DNA from: Pseudomonas sp. JQ170C
Lineage (GTDB): Bacteria; Pseudomonadota; Gammaproteobacteria; Pseudomonadales; Pseudomonadaceae
Assembly: GCF_035581345.1 (NCBI RefSeq)
Contig: NZ_CP141608.1
Location: 3,130,501-3,194,500, forward strand
Direction of reading: 5' to 3'
Length of the DNA stretch: 64,000 nt
How positions within the stretch are numbered: position 1 is the first letter of the stretch; each line of letters begins with the position of its first letter. Below are positions 8,430-15,923 of this stretch, in pieces. The notes under the pieces are model-generated. The model worked only from the letters and a program-made list of their open reading frames with translations. It made no database searches and was not told where the DNA came from. The translations under genes and the position numbers were made by a program.

Positions 8430-10232
8430 ATGACTGACCTGCTGCTCAACGAGCGCGAGTTGCACTTTCAGCTCTACGAGCTGCTCGATACCGAGGCGCT
8501 GTTGCAACGCCCTCGCTACGCGGACCACGATCGTGGCGTGTTCGACGCCTCTCTCACCACCGCCCGGCAGATCGCCGCCGAACGCTTCGCCCCGCACAAC
8601 CACAAGGGTGATGCCAACGAGCCGACGTTCGATGGCGAGCGGGTGCACATGATTCCCGAGACCAAAGTGGCCTGGGATGCCTTCGCCGAGGCCGGGTTCC
8701 TGGCCGCTCACCACGATTTCGAGGACGGCGGCCTGCAACTGCCGGAAGTCGTGCTGCGCGCCTGCATGGCGTATTTCAACGCAGCCAACATCTCCACCGT
8801 CGCCTACTCCTTCCTGAGCATCGGCGCGACCAACCTGGTGAAGGCCTTTGCCGGGCCACAGCTACGCGAGCGCTTCCTGGCGCCCATGCTCGATGGCCGT
8901 TTCAGTGGCACCATGGCCCTCACCGAGCCGGGTCAGGGTTCGGCGCTGGGCGATTTGCGCACCCTCGCCCGCCCGGCGGAAAACGGCACCTACCGCATTT
9001 TCGGCCAGAAGATGTTCATCTCCGGTGGCGACCACGAACTGACCGATAACATCGTGCACATGGTGCTGGCCCGTATCGACGGAGCGCCCGCCGGAACCAA
9101 GGGCATTTCGCTGTTCCTGGTGCCCAAGTTCCTGGTCAATGCCGACGGCACTGTGGGTGAACGCAACGACGTGGCCCTGGCCGGCTTGCTGCACAAGATG
9201 GGCTATCGCAACACCACCTCCACCGTGCTCAGCTTTGGCGAGCACGATGGCGCCGTGGGTTATCTGGTCGGCGAAGCGCACCAGGGCCTGAGCTACATGT
9301 TCCAGATGATGAACGAGGCCCGGATCGGTGTTGGCCTGGGGGCCGCCAGCCTGGCGTATCAGAGCTACATCCACGCTCTGGACTACGCGCGCCAGCGTCC
9401 ACAAGGGCGCCTGCCCGGCAACAAGAACCCGGCGGCGGCGCAAGTACGCATCGTCGAGCACGCCGATGTGCGCAGGATGCTGCTGCAACAGAAGGTCTAC
9501 GCCGAGGGCAGCCTGGCGCTGTGCCTGTACGCCAGCAGCCTGGTCGAAGATGCCCACACCGCCCCCACGGCGCTGGAACGCAGCAACGCCGCCGAGCTGC
9601 TCGACGTACTCACGCCGGTGGTCAAGACCTTCCCGTCGCGCTACGGCCTGCTCGCCTCCGAGATTGGCGTGCAGGTCCTGGGCGGCGCCGGTTATACCCG
9701 CGAGTACCCGCTTGAGCAGTACTACCGCGATAACCGCCTGAACCCGATCCATGAGGGCACCGAAGGCATCCAGGCGATCGACCTGCTCGGTCGCAAGCTG
9801 GGACCGCGCGGGGGCGACGGTTATCGACTGTTCATCACCGAAGTGCTGGCCACCCTGCTCGCCGCCAACAGTGACAGCCATTGCGCGCCGCTGGCGGCAA
9901 GTTTGGCCGATGCCCTGAGCGTCCTCGAGCAGGTCACCGCCAGCCTGCAAGCGCAAGTGGCGGCCGATGCCAACCTGGGCATGGCCAACGCCACGCCGTA
10001 CCTGGACATTTTTGGCCGCGTGGTCGTCGGCTGGATCTGGTTGCGCAAGGCACTGCTGGCCAGCCGCGCCCTGAATGCAGGCGCCACGGGCAGCGATGTC
10101 GACTTTTACCAGGGCAAGTTGCAGGCCGCGCACTACTTCATGACCTGGGAACTGGCGGCGCTGGCGTCCCAGGCGCGCCTGCTCAGCGAGGCCAACCATG
10201 TCGCCTACTACATGCAGGACAGCTGGTTCTAA
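8430..10232 (+). CDS. Acyl-CoA dehydrogenase, large (600 aa) C-terminally extended type
   Basis: ATG at 8430 follows GAGAG; an in-frame GTG/ATG region upstream overlaps a hairpin and is less likely. The FAD-dependent acyl-CoA dehydrogenase core spans about 40-450 (AMTEPGQGSALGDL-like substrate/FAD loop ALTEPGQGSALGDL, then YRDNRLNPIHEGTEGIQ with the EGT Glu as catalytic base). A roughly 130-aa C-terminal extension typical of the 590-600-aa subfamily follows. It should oxidise an acyl-CoA to the 2-enoyl-CoA. The next gene encodes a hydratase/3-hydroxyacyl-CoA dehydrogenase, the following steps. The pairing resembles the PP_2048-PP_2047 arrangement recalled from P. putida. Confidence 0.88.
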   Translation: MTDLLLNERELHFQLYELLDTEALLQRPRYADHDRGVFDASLTTARQIAAERFAPHNHKGDANEPTFDGERVHMIPETKVAWDAFAEAGFLAAHHDFEDGGLQLPEVVLRACMAYFNAANISTVAYSFLSIGATNLVKAFAGPQLRERFLAPMLDGRFSGTMALTEPGQGSALGDLRTLARPAENGTYRIFGQKMFISGGDHELTDNIVHMVLARIDGAPAGTKGISLFLVPKFLVNADGTVGERNDVALAGLLHKMGYRNTTSTVLSFGEHDGAVGYLVGEAHQGLSYMFQMMNEARIGVGLGAASLAYQSYIHALDYARQRPQGRLPGNKNPAAAQVRIVEHADVRRMLLQQKVYAEGSLALCLYASSLVEDAHTAPTALERSNAAELLDVLTPVVKTFPSRYGLLASEIGVQVLGGAGYTREYPLEQYYRDNRLNPIHEGTEGIQAIDLLGRKLGPRGGDGYRLFITEVLATLLAANSDSHCAPLAASLADALSVLEQVTASLQAQVAADANLGMANATPYLDIFGRVVVGWIWLRKALLASRALNAGATGSDVDFYQGKLQAAHYFMTWELAALASQARLLSEANHVAYYMQDSWF

Positions 10233-10262
10233 GCCCTGCATGCAAAGTCTTGTGTGGTCCTC

Positions 10263-10335
10263 TGTGGGGGCGGGCTCGTCCCGCGATTGCAGTGTTCCTG
10301 TCACACCGCAATCGCGGGGCAAGCCCGCTCCCACA
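10263..10335. repeat. REPIN (two inverted Pseudomonas REP palindromes)
   Basis: A GGGGGCGGGCTCGTCCCGCGAT unit and an inverted ATCGCGGGGCAAGCCCGCTCCC unit are separated by about 25 bp, the standard REP doublet. It lies between the acyl-CoA dehydrogenase and FadB-like genes and may act as an mRNA processing or stability element. Confidence 0.85.
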
Positions 10336-10374
10336 ACAAGCCCATCAGCCCTTTAACTACCTTCAGGAACGCCC

Positions 10375-12486
10375 ATGAGCCATTTGGTCACCTACCACGT
10401 CGAAGACAACCTCGCGCTGATCGGCCTGGCCTCAAAGCCCGTCAACGCCCTCGGACAACCGCTGCGTGCGGCCCTTCTCGATGCCTGTGAGCGCGCCTCC
10501 AGCGACCCTGTCGTCAAGGCGATCATTGTGCACGGCGACAGCGGACTGTTCTGTGCCGGCGCCGATATCAGCGAGTTCGGTCTCCCCGCCTCCTTTGCCG
10601 CGCCTGCCCTGCCCGACCTTTTGCTGCGCCTGACCCGGATCGACAAACCGCTGATTGCCTGCATCGGTCGCTTCGCCCTCGGTGGCGGGCTGGAACTGGC
10701 ACTGGCCTGCGGCTACCGGGTCAGCGCGGCCAGCGCCCGCCTCGGCCTGCCGGAAATCAACCTGGGGCTGCTGCCCGGCGCAGGCGGGACGCAACGCTTG
10801 CCACGCCTGATCGGTGCAGAGCCTGCCCTCGAGATGATGATTTCCGGCCAGCCGGTCAGCGCCGACCGTGCTCTGGACCTGGGCTTGGTCGACCGCCTGC
10901 TGCAGGAGAGCGACGGCCTGCTCGATGGCGCGCGCCAATTCGCCCAAGCGTTGATCCGCGAAGGCGCACCCGCGCGCCCCGCAGAGCCTTATCCAGATCC
11001 GGCCGTCGGCCTGCCCGAAGACTTTTTCGCACGCTATCGCGCCAGCCACGAACCGCGCTGGAAAAACCGCCTGGCGCCACGCCTGGTGCTGGCGGCCGTT
11101 GAGTCGGCCTGCGTGCTGCCACTGGACGCCGGCCTGCAACGCGAAGTCGCCCTGTTCAAGGAAGCCGAAGCCTCCCTGCAATCCCGGGCTCTGCGCCACG
11201 TGTTCTTTGCCGAGCGTGAAGCCGGCAAAGTGGCCGGTGTCGGCGCCTCGACCCCGCTGCGTCCGGTCAACAGGGTCGCCGTGATCGGCGCCGGGACCAT
11301 GGGCGGTGGCATCGCCATGAACTTCGCCAACGTGGGCATCCCCGTCACCTTGCTGGAACTCAAGCCCGAGGCCCTTGAGCGTGGGCTGGGGCAAATCCGC
11401 AACAGCTATGCGATCAGCCTGCAACGCGGCAAGCTGACCCAGGCCGAGCTGGACCAGCGCATGGCGTTGCTCACCGGCACCCTCGACTATGCCGACATCG
11501 CCGAGTGCGACCTGGTGATCGAGGCGGTGTTTGAAAGCCTGCCGATCAAGCAGCAGGTGTTCCGCACCCTGGATGAGGTGTGCAAGCCGGGCGCGATTCT
11601 GGCCAGCAACACCTCGACCCTCGATGTCGACCTGATCGCGGCGGTCACGCGCCGGCCGCAGGATGTCATCGGCCTGCACTTCTTCAGCCCGGCCAACGTG
11701 ATGCGCCTGCTCGAAGTGGTGCGCGGCAAGCTCACCGCGCCGGATGTGCTGGCAACCGCACTGAAGCTGGGCAAGACCATCGGCAAGATCCCCGTGGTCT
11801 CTGGCGTGTGCTTCGGTTTCATTGGCAATCGCATGCTCGAACCCTACTCCCGCGAGGCCCATCGCATGGTGCTGGAGGGTGCGGCGCCGGCGCAGATTGA
11901 CCAGGTGCTGACGGACCTGGGCCTGGCCATGGGGGTCATGGCCATGCACGACCTGGCCGGGATCGACGTCAGCTTCCTGGTGCGCGAGTCCCGTCGTGAC
12001 GCCATTGCCCATGACCCGAGCTACTGCCGGATCGCCGATGAGCTGAACGCCCTCGGGCGCTTCGGTCAGAAGACCAAGCGTGGTGCCTACATCTACGAGG
12101 GTCGCGAGCGCAAGGATGACTTCGAGGTCATCACCCTGGCTGAACGCATCGCCGGCGAACTGGACATCCCGCGCCGGCCGATCACTGCTGAGGAAATCCA
12201 TGATCGCTGCCTGTTCATGCTGATCAACGAAGGCATCCAGTTGCTCGACGAAGGCATTGCCGAGCGCAGTGGCGATATCGACCTTGTGTGGATCAACGGC
12301 TACGGCTTCCCGGCCTGGCTCGGTGGCCCGCTGCACTATGCCGAGCAGATTGGCCTGGACAAGGTGCTGGCCGGTATTCTCCACTACCGCAAGGCACTCG
12401 GCGAATACGGCGAGATGTGGTTCCAGCCGGCGCCGTTGCTGGAGCGCCTGGTCGCTGCCGGCAAGACGGGTATCGAACGAATCTGA
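10375..12486 (+). CDS. Bifunctional enoyl-CoA hydratase / 3-hydroxyacyl-CoA dehydrogenase (FadB/FadJ-like)
   Basis: This 703-aa protein carries both central beta-oxidation activities. Residues 1-190 form a crotonase domain (LFCAGADISEFG and ALGGGLELALACGYRV oxyanion-hole motifs, then NLGLLPGAGGTQRLPRLIG). The NAD-binding dehydrogenase domain starts near 300 (VAVIGAGTMGGGIAMNF) with the catalytic His region GLHFFSPANVMRLLEVV. The C-terminal dimerisation part contains AMGVMAMHDLAGIDV. Order and length match FadB/FadJ and peroxisomal multifunctional enzyme 1. It converts (2E)-enoyl-CoA through (3S)-hydroxyacyl-CoA to 3-ketoacyl-CoA. It follows the 600-aa acyl-CoA dehydrogenase across a REPIN. 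No thiolase is adjacent. Confidence 0.92.
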   Translation: MSHLVTYHVEDNLALIGLASKPVNALGQPLRAALLDACERASSDPVVKAIIVHGDSGLFCAGADISEFGLPASFAAPALPDLLLRLTRIDKPLIACIGRFALGGGLELALACGYRVSAASARLGLPEINLGLLPGAGGTQRLPRLIGAEPALEMMISGQPVSADRALDLGLVDRLLQESDGLLDGARQFAQALIREGAPARPAEPYPDPAVGLPEDFFARYRASHEPRWKNRLAPRLVLAAVESACVLPLDAGLQREVALFKEAEASLQSRALRHVFFAEREAGKVAGVGASTPLRPVNRVAVIGAGTMGGGIAMNFANVGIPVTLLELKPEALERGLGQIRNSYAISLQRGKLTQAELDQRMALLTGTLDYADIAECDLVIEAVFESLPIKQQVFRTLDEVCKPGAILASNTSTLDVDLIAAVTRRPQDVIGLHFFSPANVMRLLEVVRGKLTAPDVLATALKLGKTIGKIPVVSGVCFGFIGNRMLEPYSREAHRMVLEGAAPAQIDQVLTDLGLAMGVMAMHDLAGIDVSFLVRESRRDAIAHDPSYCRIADELNALGRFGQKTKRGAYIYEGRERKDDFEVITLAERIAGELDIPRRPITAEEIHDRCLFMLINEGIQLLDEGIAERSGDIDLVWINGYGFPAWLGGPLHYAEQIGLDKVLAGILHYRKALGEYGEMWFQPAPLLERLVAAGKTGIERI

Positions 12487-12492
12487 ATGAGA

Positions 12493-12516
12493 TACGGCCC
12501 CCGCCGTGGGGCCGTA
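12493..12516. terminator. Hairpin between FadB-like gene and SDR
   Basis: Perfect 9-bp arms TACGGCCCC and GGGGCCGTA with a 6-nt loop start 7 bp after the stop at 12486. There is no T-run, so it may be an attenuating or stabilising hairpin rather than a full terminator. The CCCCC-N5-GGGG spacing differs from the N9 operator family. Confidence 0.4.
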
Positions 12517-12541
12517 CGGCTAACGTATTCGAGGTGGTGTG

Positions 12542-13318
12542 ATGGATGGACTGAACAGATTTTCCCTGACCGGCAAGACGGTGCTGGTCACCGGTGCTTC
12601 AAGCGGTATTGGTGCACATCTCGCCCGCGTGGCGAGCAAAGCGGGCGCGCGCGTGGTGCTCGGTGCCCGGCGTGTCGAGCGTTTGCAACAGCTGGCAGGC
12701 GATATCGGCGAAGCCGGTGGCGAGGCCCTGGCCGTGGCGCTGGACGTGACCGACCGGGACAGTGTCGAAGCCGCGTTCGATGCCGCCGAGGCCACGTTCG
12801 GCGTGGTTGACGTGGTGCTCAACAATGCCGGCATCGGCAATGGCCAGCGCGTCCTGGACATCAGCGAGGCGGACTGGCGCGCGATGCTGTCGACCAACCT
12901 TGACGGCGTCTGGCGCGTGGCCCAGTGCGCGGCGCAACGACTGGCCAAGGCGCAGCGCCCTGGCAGCATCGTCAACATCGCCTCGATGCTCGGCCTGCGC
13001 GTCGGCACCGGCTACAGCCATTACTGCGCGGCGAAGGCCGGCGTGGTGCAACTGAGCAAATCCCTGGCCCTGGAACTGGCGCGCTACCAGATCCGCGTCA
13101 ATGCGATTGCACCGGGTTACTTCAAGACCGAGATGACCGACGGCTACTTCGACAGCGACAAAGGCCAGGCCTACATCCGCGACGTCGTGCCGATGCGGCG
13201 CCTGGGTAGCCTGGAGGAACTGGAAGGCCCCTTCCTGCTGCTGGCGAGCGAAGCCGGTGCGTTCATGACCGGCGCGGTGTTGGCGGTGGATGGTGGCCAT
13301 CTGGTAGGCAGCCTGTAA
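12542..13318 (+). CDS. Short-chain dehydrogenase/reductase (SDR)
   Basis: This 258-aa classical SDR has the cofactor loop TGASSGIG near residue 18, NNAGIG near 95, and the catalytic Ser and YCAAKAG (Tyr-x-x-x-Lys). The C-terminus ends in the common AVDGGHLVGSL. The Arg-rich sequence after beta-2 (GARRVERLQQL) suggests NADP(H), but this is only a guess. ATG at 12542 follows GAGGTGG; a GTG just before it is an alternative. It lies 55 bp after the FadB-like gene, in the same direction, so it probably acts on a hydroxy- or keto-intermediate or a related alcohol. The substrate is not predictable. Confidence 0.85.
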   Translation: MDGLNRFSLTGKTVLVTGASSGIGAHLARVASKAGARVVLGARRVERLQQLAGDIGEAGGEALAVALDVTDRDSVEAAFDAAEATFGVVDVVLNNAGIGNGQRVLDISEADWRAMLSTNLDGVWRVAQCAAQRLAKAQRPGSIVNIASMLGLRVGTGYSHYCAAKAGVVQLSKSLALELARYQIRVNAIAPGYFKTEMTDGYFDSDKGQAYIRDVVPMRRLGSLEELEGPFLLLASEAGAFMTGAVLAVDGGHLVGSL

Positions 13319-13441
13319 GGAGAAGTGATCACAGGCAAAGAAAGTACAGAGCCGTTGGCTGACGCGGATGTAATCCCTGCATCATCCGGGTGAAAGGTGC
13401 GAAACCTTATTCTTGCATCACACCCACCGGAGTGATGAGCC

Positions 13442-13774
13442 ATGAAATCATTGAACGCCATAGGCGCCTTGCTGATCCTGACCACTTCCTCTTTCGCAAT
13501 GGCGCAGGGTAGTGCCGACCCGGTGCATGGGCCGATGATTCAGGCAAATGAACAAGCGATGCGTGCACGTGCCGTCACCCAAGGTAAACAGCCACCGGAA
13601 GTTGTGCACTATCGTTATGGAATGGAACTGGATATCGCCAAAGTCATTAACGTTACTTCGACGCGAACATACTGCGATGTCATGCCTGCACAATTAACGT
13701 ACGAAGATTCAAGTGGCAATCTGAATATCCTGGAGTACCGCACGGCGGGAACCAACTGCCAGAGTCAAAACTGA
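13442..13774 (+). CDS. DUF2790 family small secreted protein
   Basis: This 110-aa protein has a signal peptide ending at AMA|QGSADP. It carries the Pseudomonas DUF2790 pattern: VVHYRYGMELDIAKVI, then a conserved Cys pair (YCDVMPAQLTYEDS and GTNCQSQN) that could form a disulfide. It is monocistronic, with its own leader and the bidirectional terminator at 13818 just downstream. DUF2790 proteins are often copper- or stress-linked in Pseudomonas, but no function can be assigned here. Base composition is less GC-rich than in the catabolic genes around it. Confidence 0.8.
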   Translation: MKSLNAIGALLILTTSSFAMAQGSADPVHGPMIQANEQAMRARAVTQGKQPPEVVHYRYGMELDIAKVINVTSTRTYCDVMPAQLTYEDSSGNLNILEYRTAGTNCQSQN

Positions 13775-13817
13775 GCAAGGCAAGCGTGTGATTAAAAGCA
13801 GTACATCGCTGTGATAA

Positions 13818-13841
13818 GACGGCGCCCTTCTGGGCGCCGTC
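13818..13841. terminator. Bidirectional terminator between DUF2790 and histidine kinase
   Basis: A 10-bp GC-rich stem (GACGGCGCCC / GGGCGCCGTC) with a TTCT loop is followed on the + strand by a T-rich stretch. It sits between convergent genes ending at 13774 and 13856. Confidence 0.8.
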
Positions 13842-13855
13842 TGTCATTTCGATTG

Positions 13856-14980
13856 CTAGCCTAGCGGCAACACTATCCGGAACGTCGTGCCCCGCTCTGC
13901 CGTCGATTCGACTTCAATGCGCCCCCGATGTCCGGTAACAATCTCTGCAGCAATGAACAGCCCCAACCCCAAGCCTGCTGAAGAGCCCTGTTCATTACTC
14001 GCGAACCTTGAAAAGCGACCTTCGGGATTGAAGAGAAAAGGCAGTGCGCTGGAAGGAATCGGTTCACCGAAGTTCGTCACGGCAAAATAAACGTCTGCGC
14101 GCTCCTTTTTCAGTGTTACGTAGATCGGGCGCTCCAGGTCCCCATGTTGCGCCGCATTGGCAAGAAGATTTGAAAACGCTTGGCCCATGCGCACGGGGTC
14201 GAACTCACCCAACACTTCACAGACGTCCTTGAAAATGAATTGCGCCTGGGGATACGACGCTGTCACTTCTGCCACGACCGACGCACAGACGGCGCCCAAG
14301 TCGATGGATTGCAGTTGTATCGGGATCCCTGCGCCCAGGTTGCAACGCGCCAGATCGAGCAAATCATTGACGATCTGGTTGGCACGTTGGCCGGCGGCGG
14401 CTATTTGTGATGCCAGCATTTTGTGGCGGTCATTGAGCTCGGTTGCCTGGTGCAGTAAATCAGCGCCCATTATCACCGCGGTGAGCGGGGTTCTCAGGTC
14501 ATGCCCCAATACCCCGAGTAACATCTTGCGATTGGTCTCTACGGCGAGGCCATAGGCAGAAATCGACTCCACCAGTGCTTGGTCAATCGCCTCATTGAAG
14601 CGGATCATGTCCGCGACGTGATGCTCATCCTGGGCAACCGACTGGGCCAGCCATAACCTGAGTACACTGGACCGCAGCGCTCGATATTCCGAAACCATCT
14701 GATCCAGCGAAAACCCATTCAGCAGTCGCAGTACGGCGTGGGTTTGTGCGGCTGTTTCGGCTACAGACTGGGGCCCCAGGCCCTGCGACTTGTCGATTTG
14801 CTCTTGACGTGTTTGCGGCGTGCGCATGTCCAGTGCAACAGCCTTCAAAATATCCACGGCGTGGTTTCGCAACCCTGTAGCGTCCAGCACCTGCCGGGGG
14901 ATTTCCACCGTTCTGGCAAAGGCTTCCCACTCCTGCAGGACTGACTCAAGATTGCCCAGGATAAAGTTTGAAAGCCGCAT
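13856..14980 (-). CDS. Soluble sensor histidine kinase with RsbRD-like N-terminal domain
   Basis: This 374-aa protein has no membrane segment. The N-terminal 150 residues (LESVLQEWEAFARTVEIP start) resemble the RsbRD_N-type helical domain found on cytosolic Pseudomonas kinases. The dimerisation/phospho-acceptor motif GHDLRTPLTAV puts the phosphorylated His at 160. The ATPase domain shows the N-box NLLANAAQH and the G-box AGLGLGLFIA. It has a good ribosome site (AGGGGTGAG). It is transcribed divergently from a stand-alone receiver protein starting at 15132, its likely partner. The signal sensed is unknown. Codon use is more AT-rich than in neighbouring catabolic genes. Confidence 0.88.
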   Translation of the reverse strand: MRLSNFILGNLESVLQEWEAFARTVEIPRQVLDATGLRNHAVDILKAVALDMRTPQTRQEQIDKSQGLGPQSVAETAAQTHAVLRLLNGFSLDQMVSEYRALRSSVLRLWLAQSVAQDEHHVADMIRFNEAIDQALVESISAYGLAVETNRKMLLGVLGHDLRTPLTAVIMGADLLHQATELNDRHKMLASQIAAAGQRANQIVNDLLDLARCNLGAGIPIQLQSIDLGAVCASVVAEVTASYPQAQFIFKDVCEVLGEFDPVRMGQAFSNLLANAAQHGDLERPIYVTLKKERADVYFAVTNFGEPIPSSALPFLFNPEGRFSRFASNEQGSSAGLGLGLFIAAEIVTGHRGRIEVESTAERGTTFRIVLPLG

Positions 14981-15131
14981 AGCTCACCCCTAGATCTCAA
15001 CTCCTTGACGATGTTTACCAGGCTGGAAAGTGCAGCCTGCAAAACACCTTTGCCGCTTACCATCCGTCGCGCACCTTAAGCGATCTGCAAACGAACAGGC
15101 TCCACAGTATAGGAGAGCCTGGGGGGTGGTT

Positions 15132-15491
15132 ATGTTATCTACCGTGCTGGTCGTTGAAGACGATGAAACCCTGCGAACATTGATGGCTGAAGCGATCGCT
15201 GTGCTGGGTCTGGGCGTAATCGACTGTGCAAACGCAGACGATGCCTTGGCCCTGCTGGAAAGCACCCCGGTCATCGCGCTCGTCGTCACGGACATCAACA
15301 TGCCCGGAAGCATGAATGGGGTGAAGCTGGCGACGATCATCTGGCAGCGCTGGCCTGGATTGCCGGTCATTGTCACCTCCGGAAATGAGCGGGCCCAGAA
15401 AGATCAGTTCCCGCCACATGTGTCGTTTCTTGCCAAGCCCTGGAGCCTTGCCGCCTTTCACAGCGCCGTCAGGAGGTCGCTTTCCTCATGA
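15132..15491 (+). CDS. Single-domain response regulator (receiver only)
   Basis: ATG at 15132 is preceded by a G-rich ribosome site (GGGGGGTGG); the upstream extension of the frame looks non-coding. The 119-aa product is a bare receiver domain: acidic pair EDD at 9-11, phosphorylated Asp54 in VVTDINMPG, a TSG at the Thr/Ser switch and the conserved Lys in FLAKPWS. No output domain follows, so it would act through protein contacts (phosphorelay, CheY-like). It is divergent from the histidine kinase gene across a 151-bp promoter region, which supports a kinase-regulator pair. Confidence 0.85.
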   Translation: MLSTVLVVEDDETLRTLMAEAIAVLGLGVIDCANADDALALLESTPVIALVVTDINMPGSMNGVKLATIIWQRWPGLPVIVTSGNERAQKDQFPPHVSFLAKPWSLAAFHSAVRRSLSS

Positions 15492-15590
15492 CATGGCATC
15501 GCGTCGAAATCCACAGGCAGGTATCAAATTCTGACCGGCCTCGATAGTAAAAGATCCCTGCTCGGTCGACTTACCGTGATCTGGCCACCC

Positions 15591-15815
15591 CTACACTGTG
15601 CCCTGCACCAACGTCTGCACCGCACTCGCGTAGTGCTCAGTCGCCCGCAGGATCATCGCGTTCTTCTCTTCAATCGTTATCAGGTCCTGGTGCTGATACG
15701 AGTCCGCCAGACCGATCAGCCTTTCGTACTGATCCGCCGGCCCCATGTGTGCGTCCCGCGTCGTGAACAGCGCGTGCCAGGCCGATAAGGCCTTTGCTCT
15801 TTCATCAACGGTCAT
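15591..15815 (-). CDS. Small conserved-looking protein of unknown function
   Basis: This 74-aa acidic protein (MTVDERAKALSAWHALFTTR start) has no signal peptide or membrane segment and looks wholly helical. ATG at 15815 has GTGGAG 8 bp upstream; a GTG four codons earlier is a possible alternative. It contains His-rich spots (AHMGPADQYERL, DSYQHQDL). No family is recognised. It lies alone between the response regulator and the second LAL regulator, in the same AT-richer patch as the two-component genes. Confidence 0.6.
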   Translation of the reverse strand: MTVDERAKALSAWHALFTTRDAHMGPADQYERLIGLADSYQHQDLITIEEKNAMILRATEHYASAVQTLVQGTV

Positions 15816-15923
15816 GGCCGTCTCCACCCGGTGTTTCTCGGTAGAGCGAGTGACGATCGACTGGGTTCATTCGAGTTCACTGAATCCCACGTTACAGCGG
15901 GTGTATTGCCGACCGGAGGCGCG

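Noticed and set aside
12493..12516. Member of the CCCCC-N9-GGGGG operator set
   Set aside because: The spacing between C and G runs is shorter (N5), the arms extend as a TACGGC hairpin, and it is directly after a stop codon.
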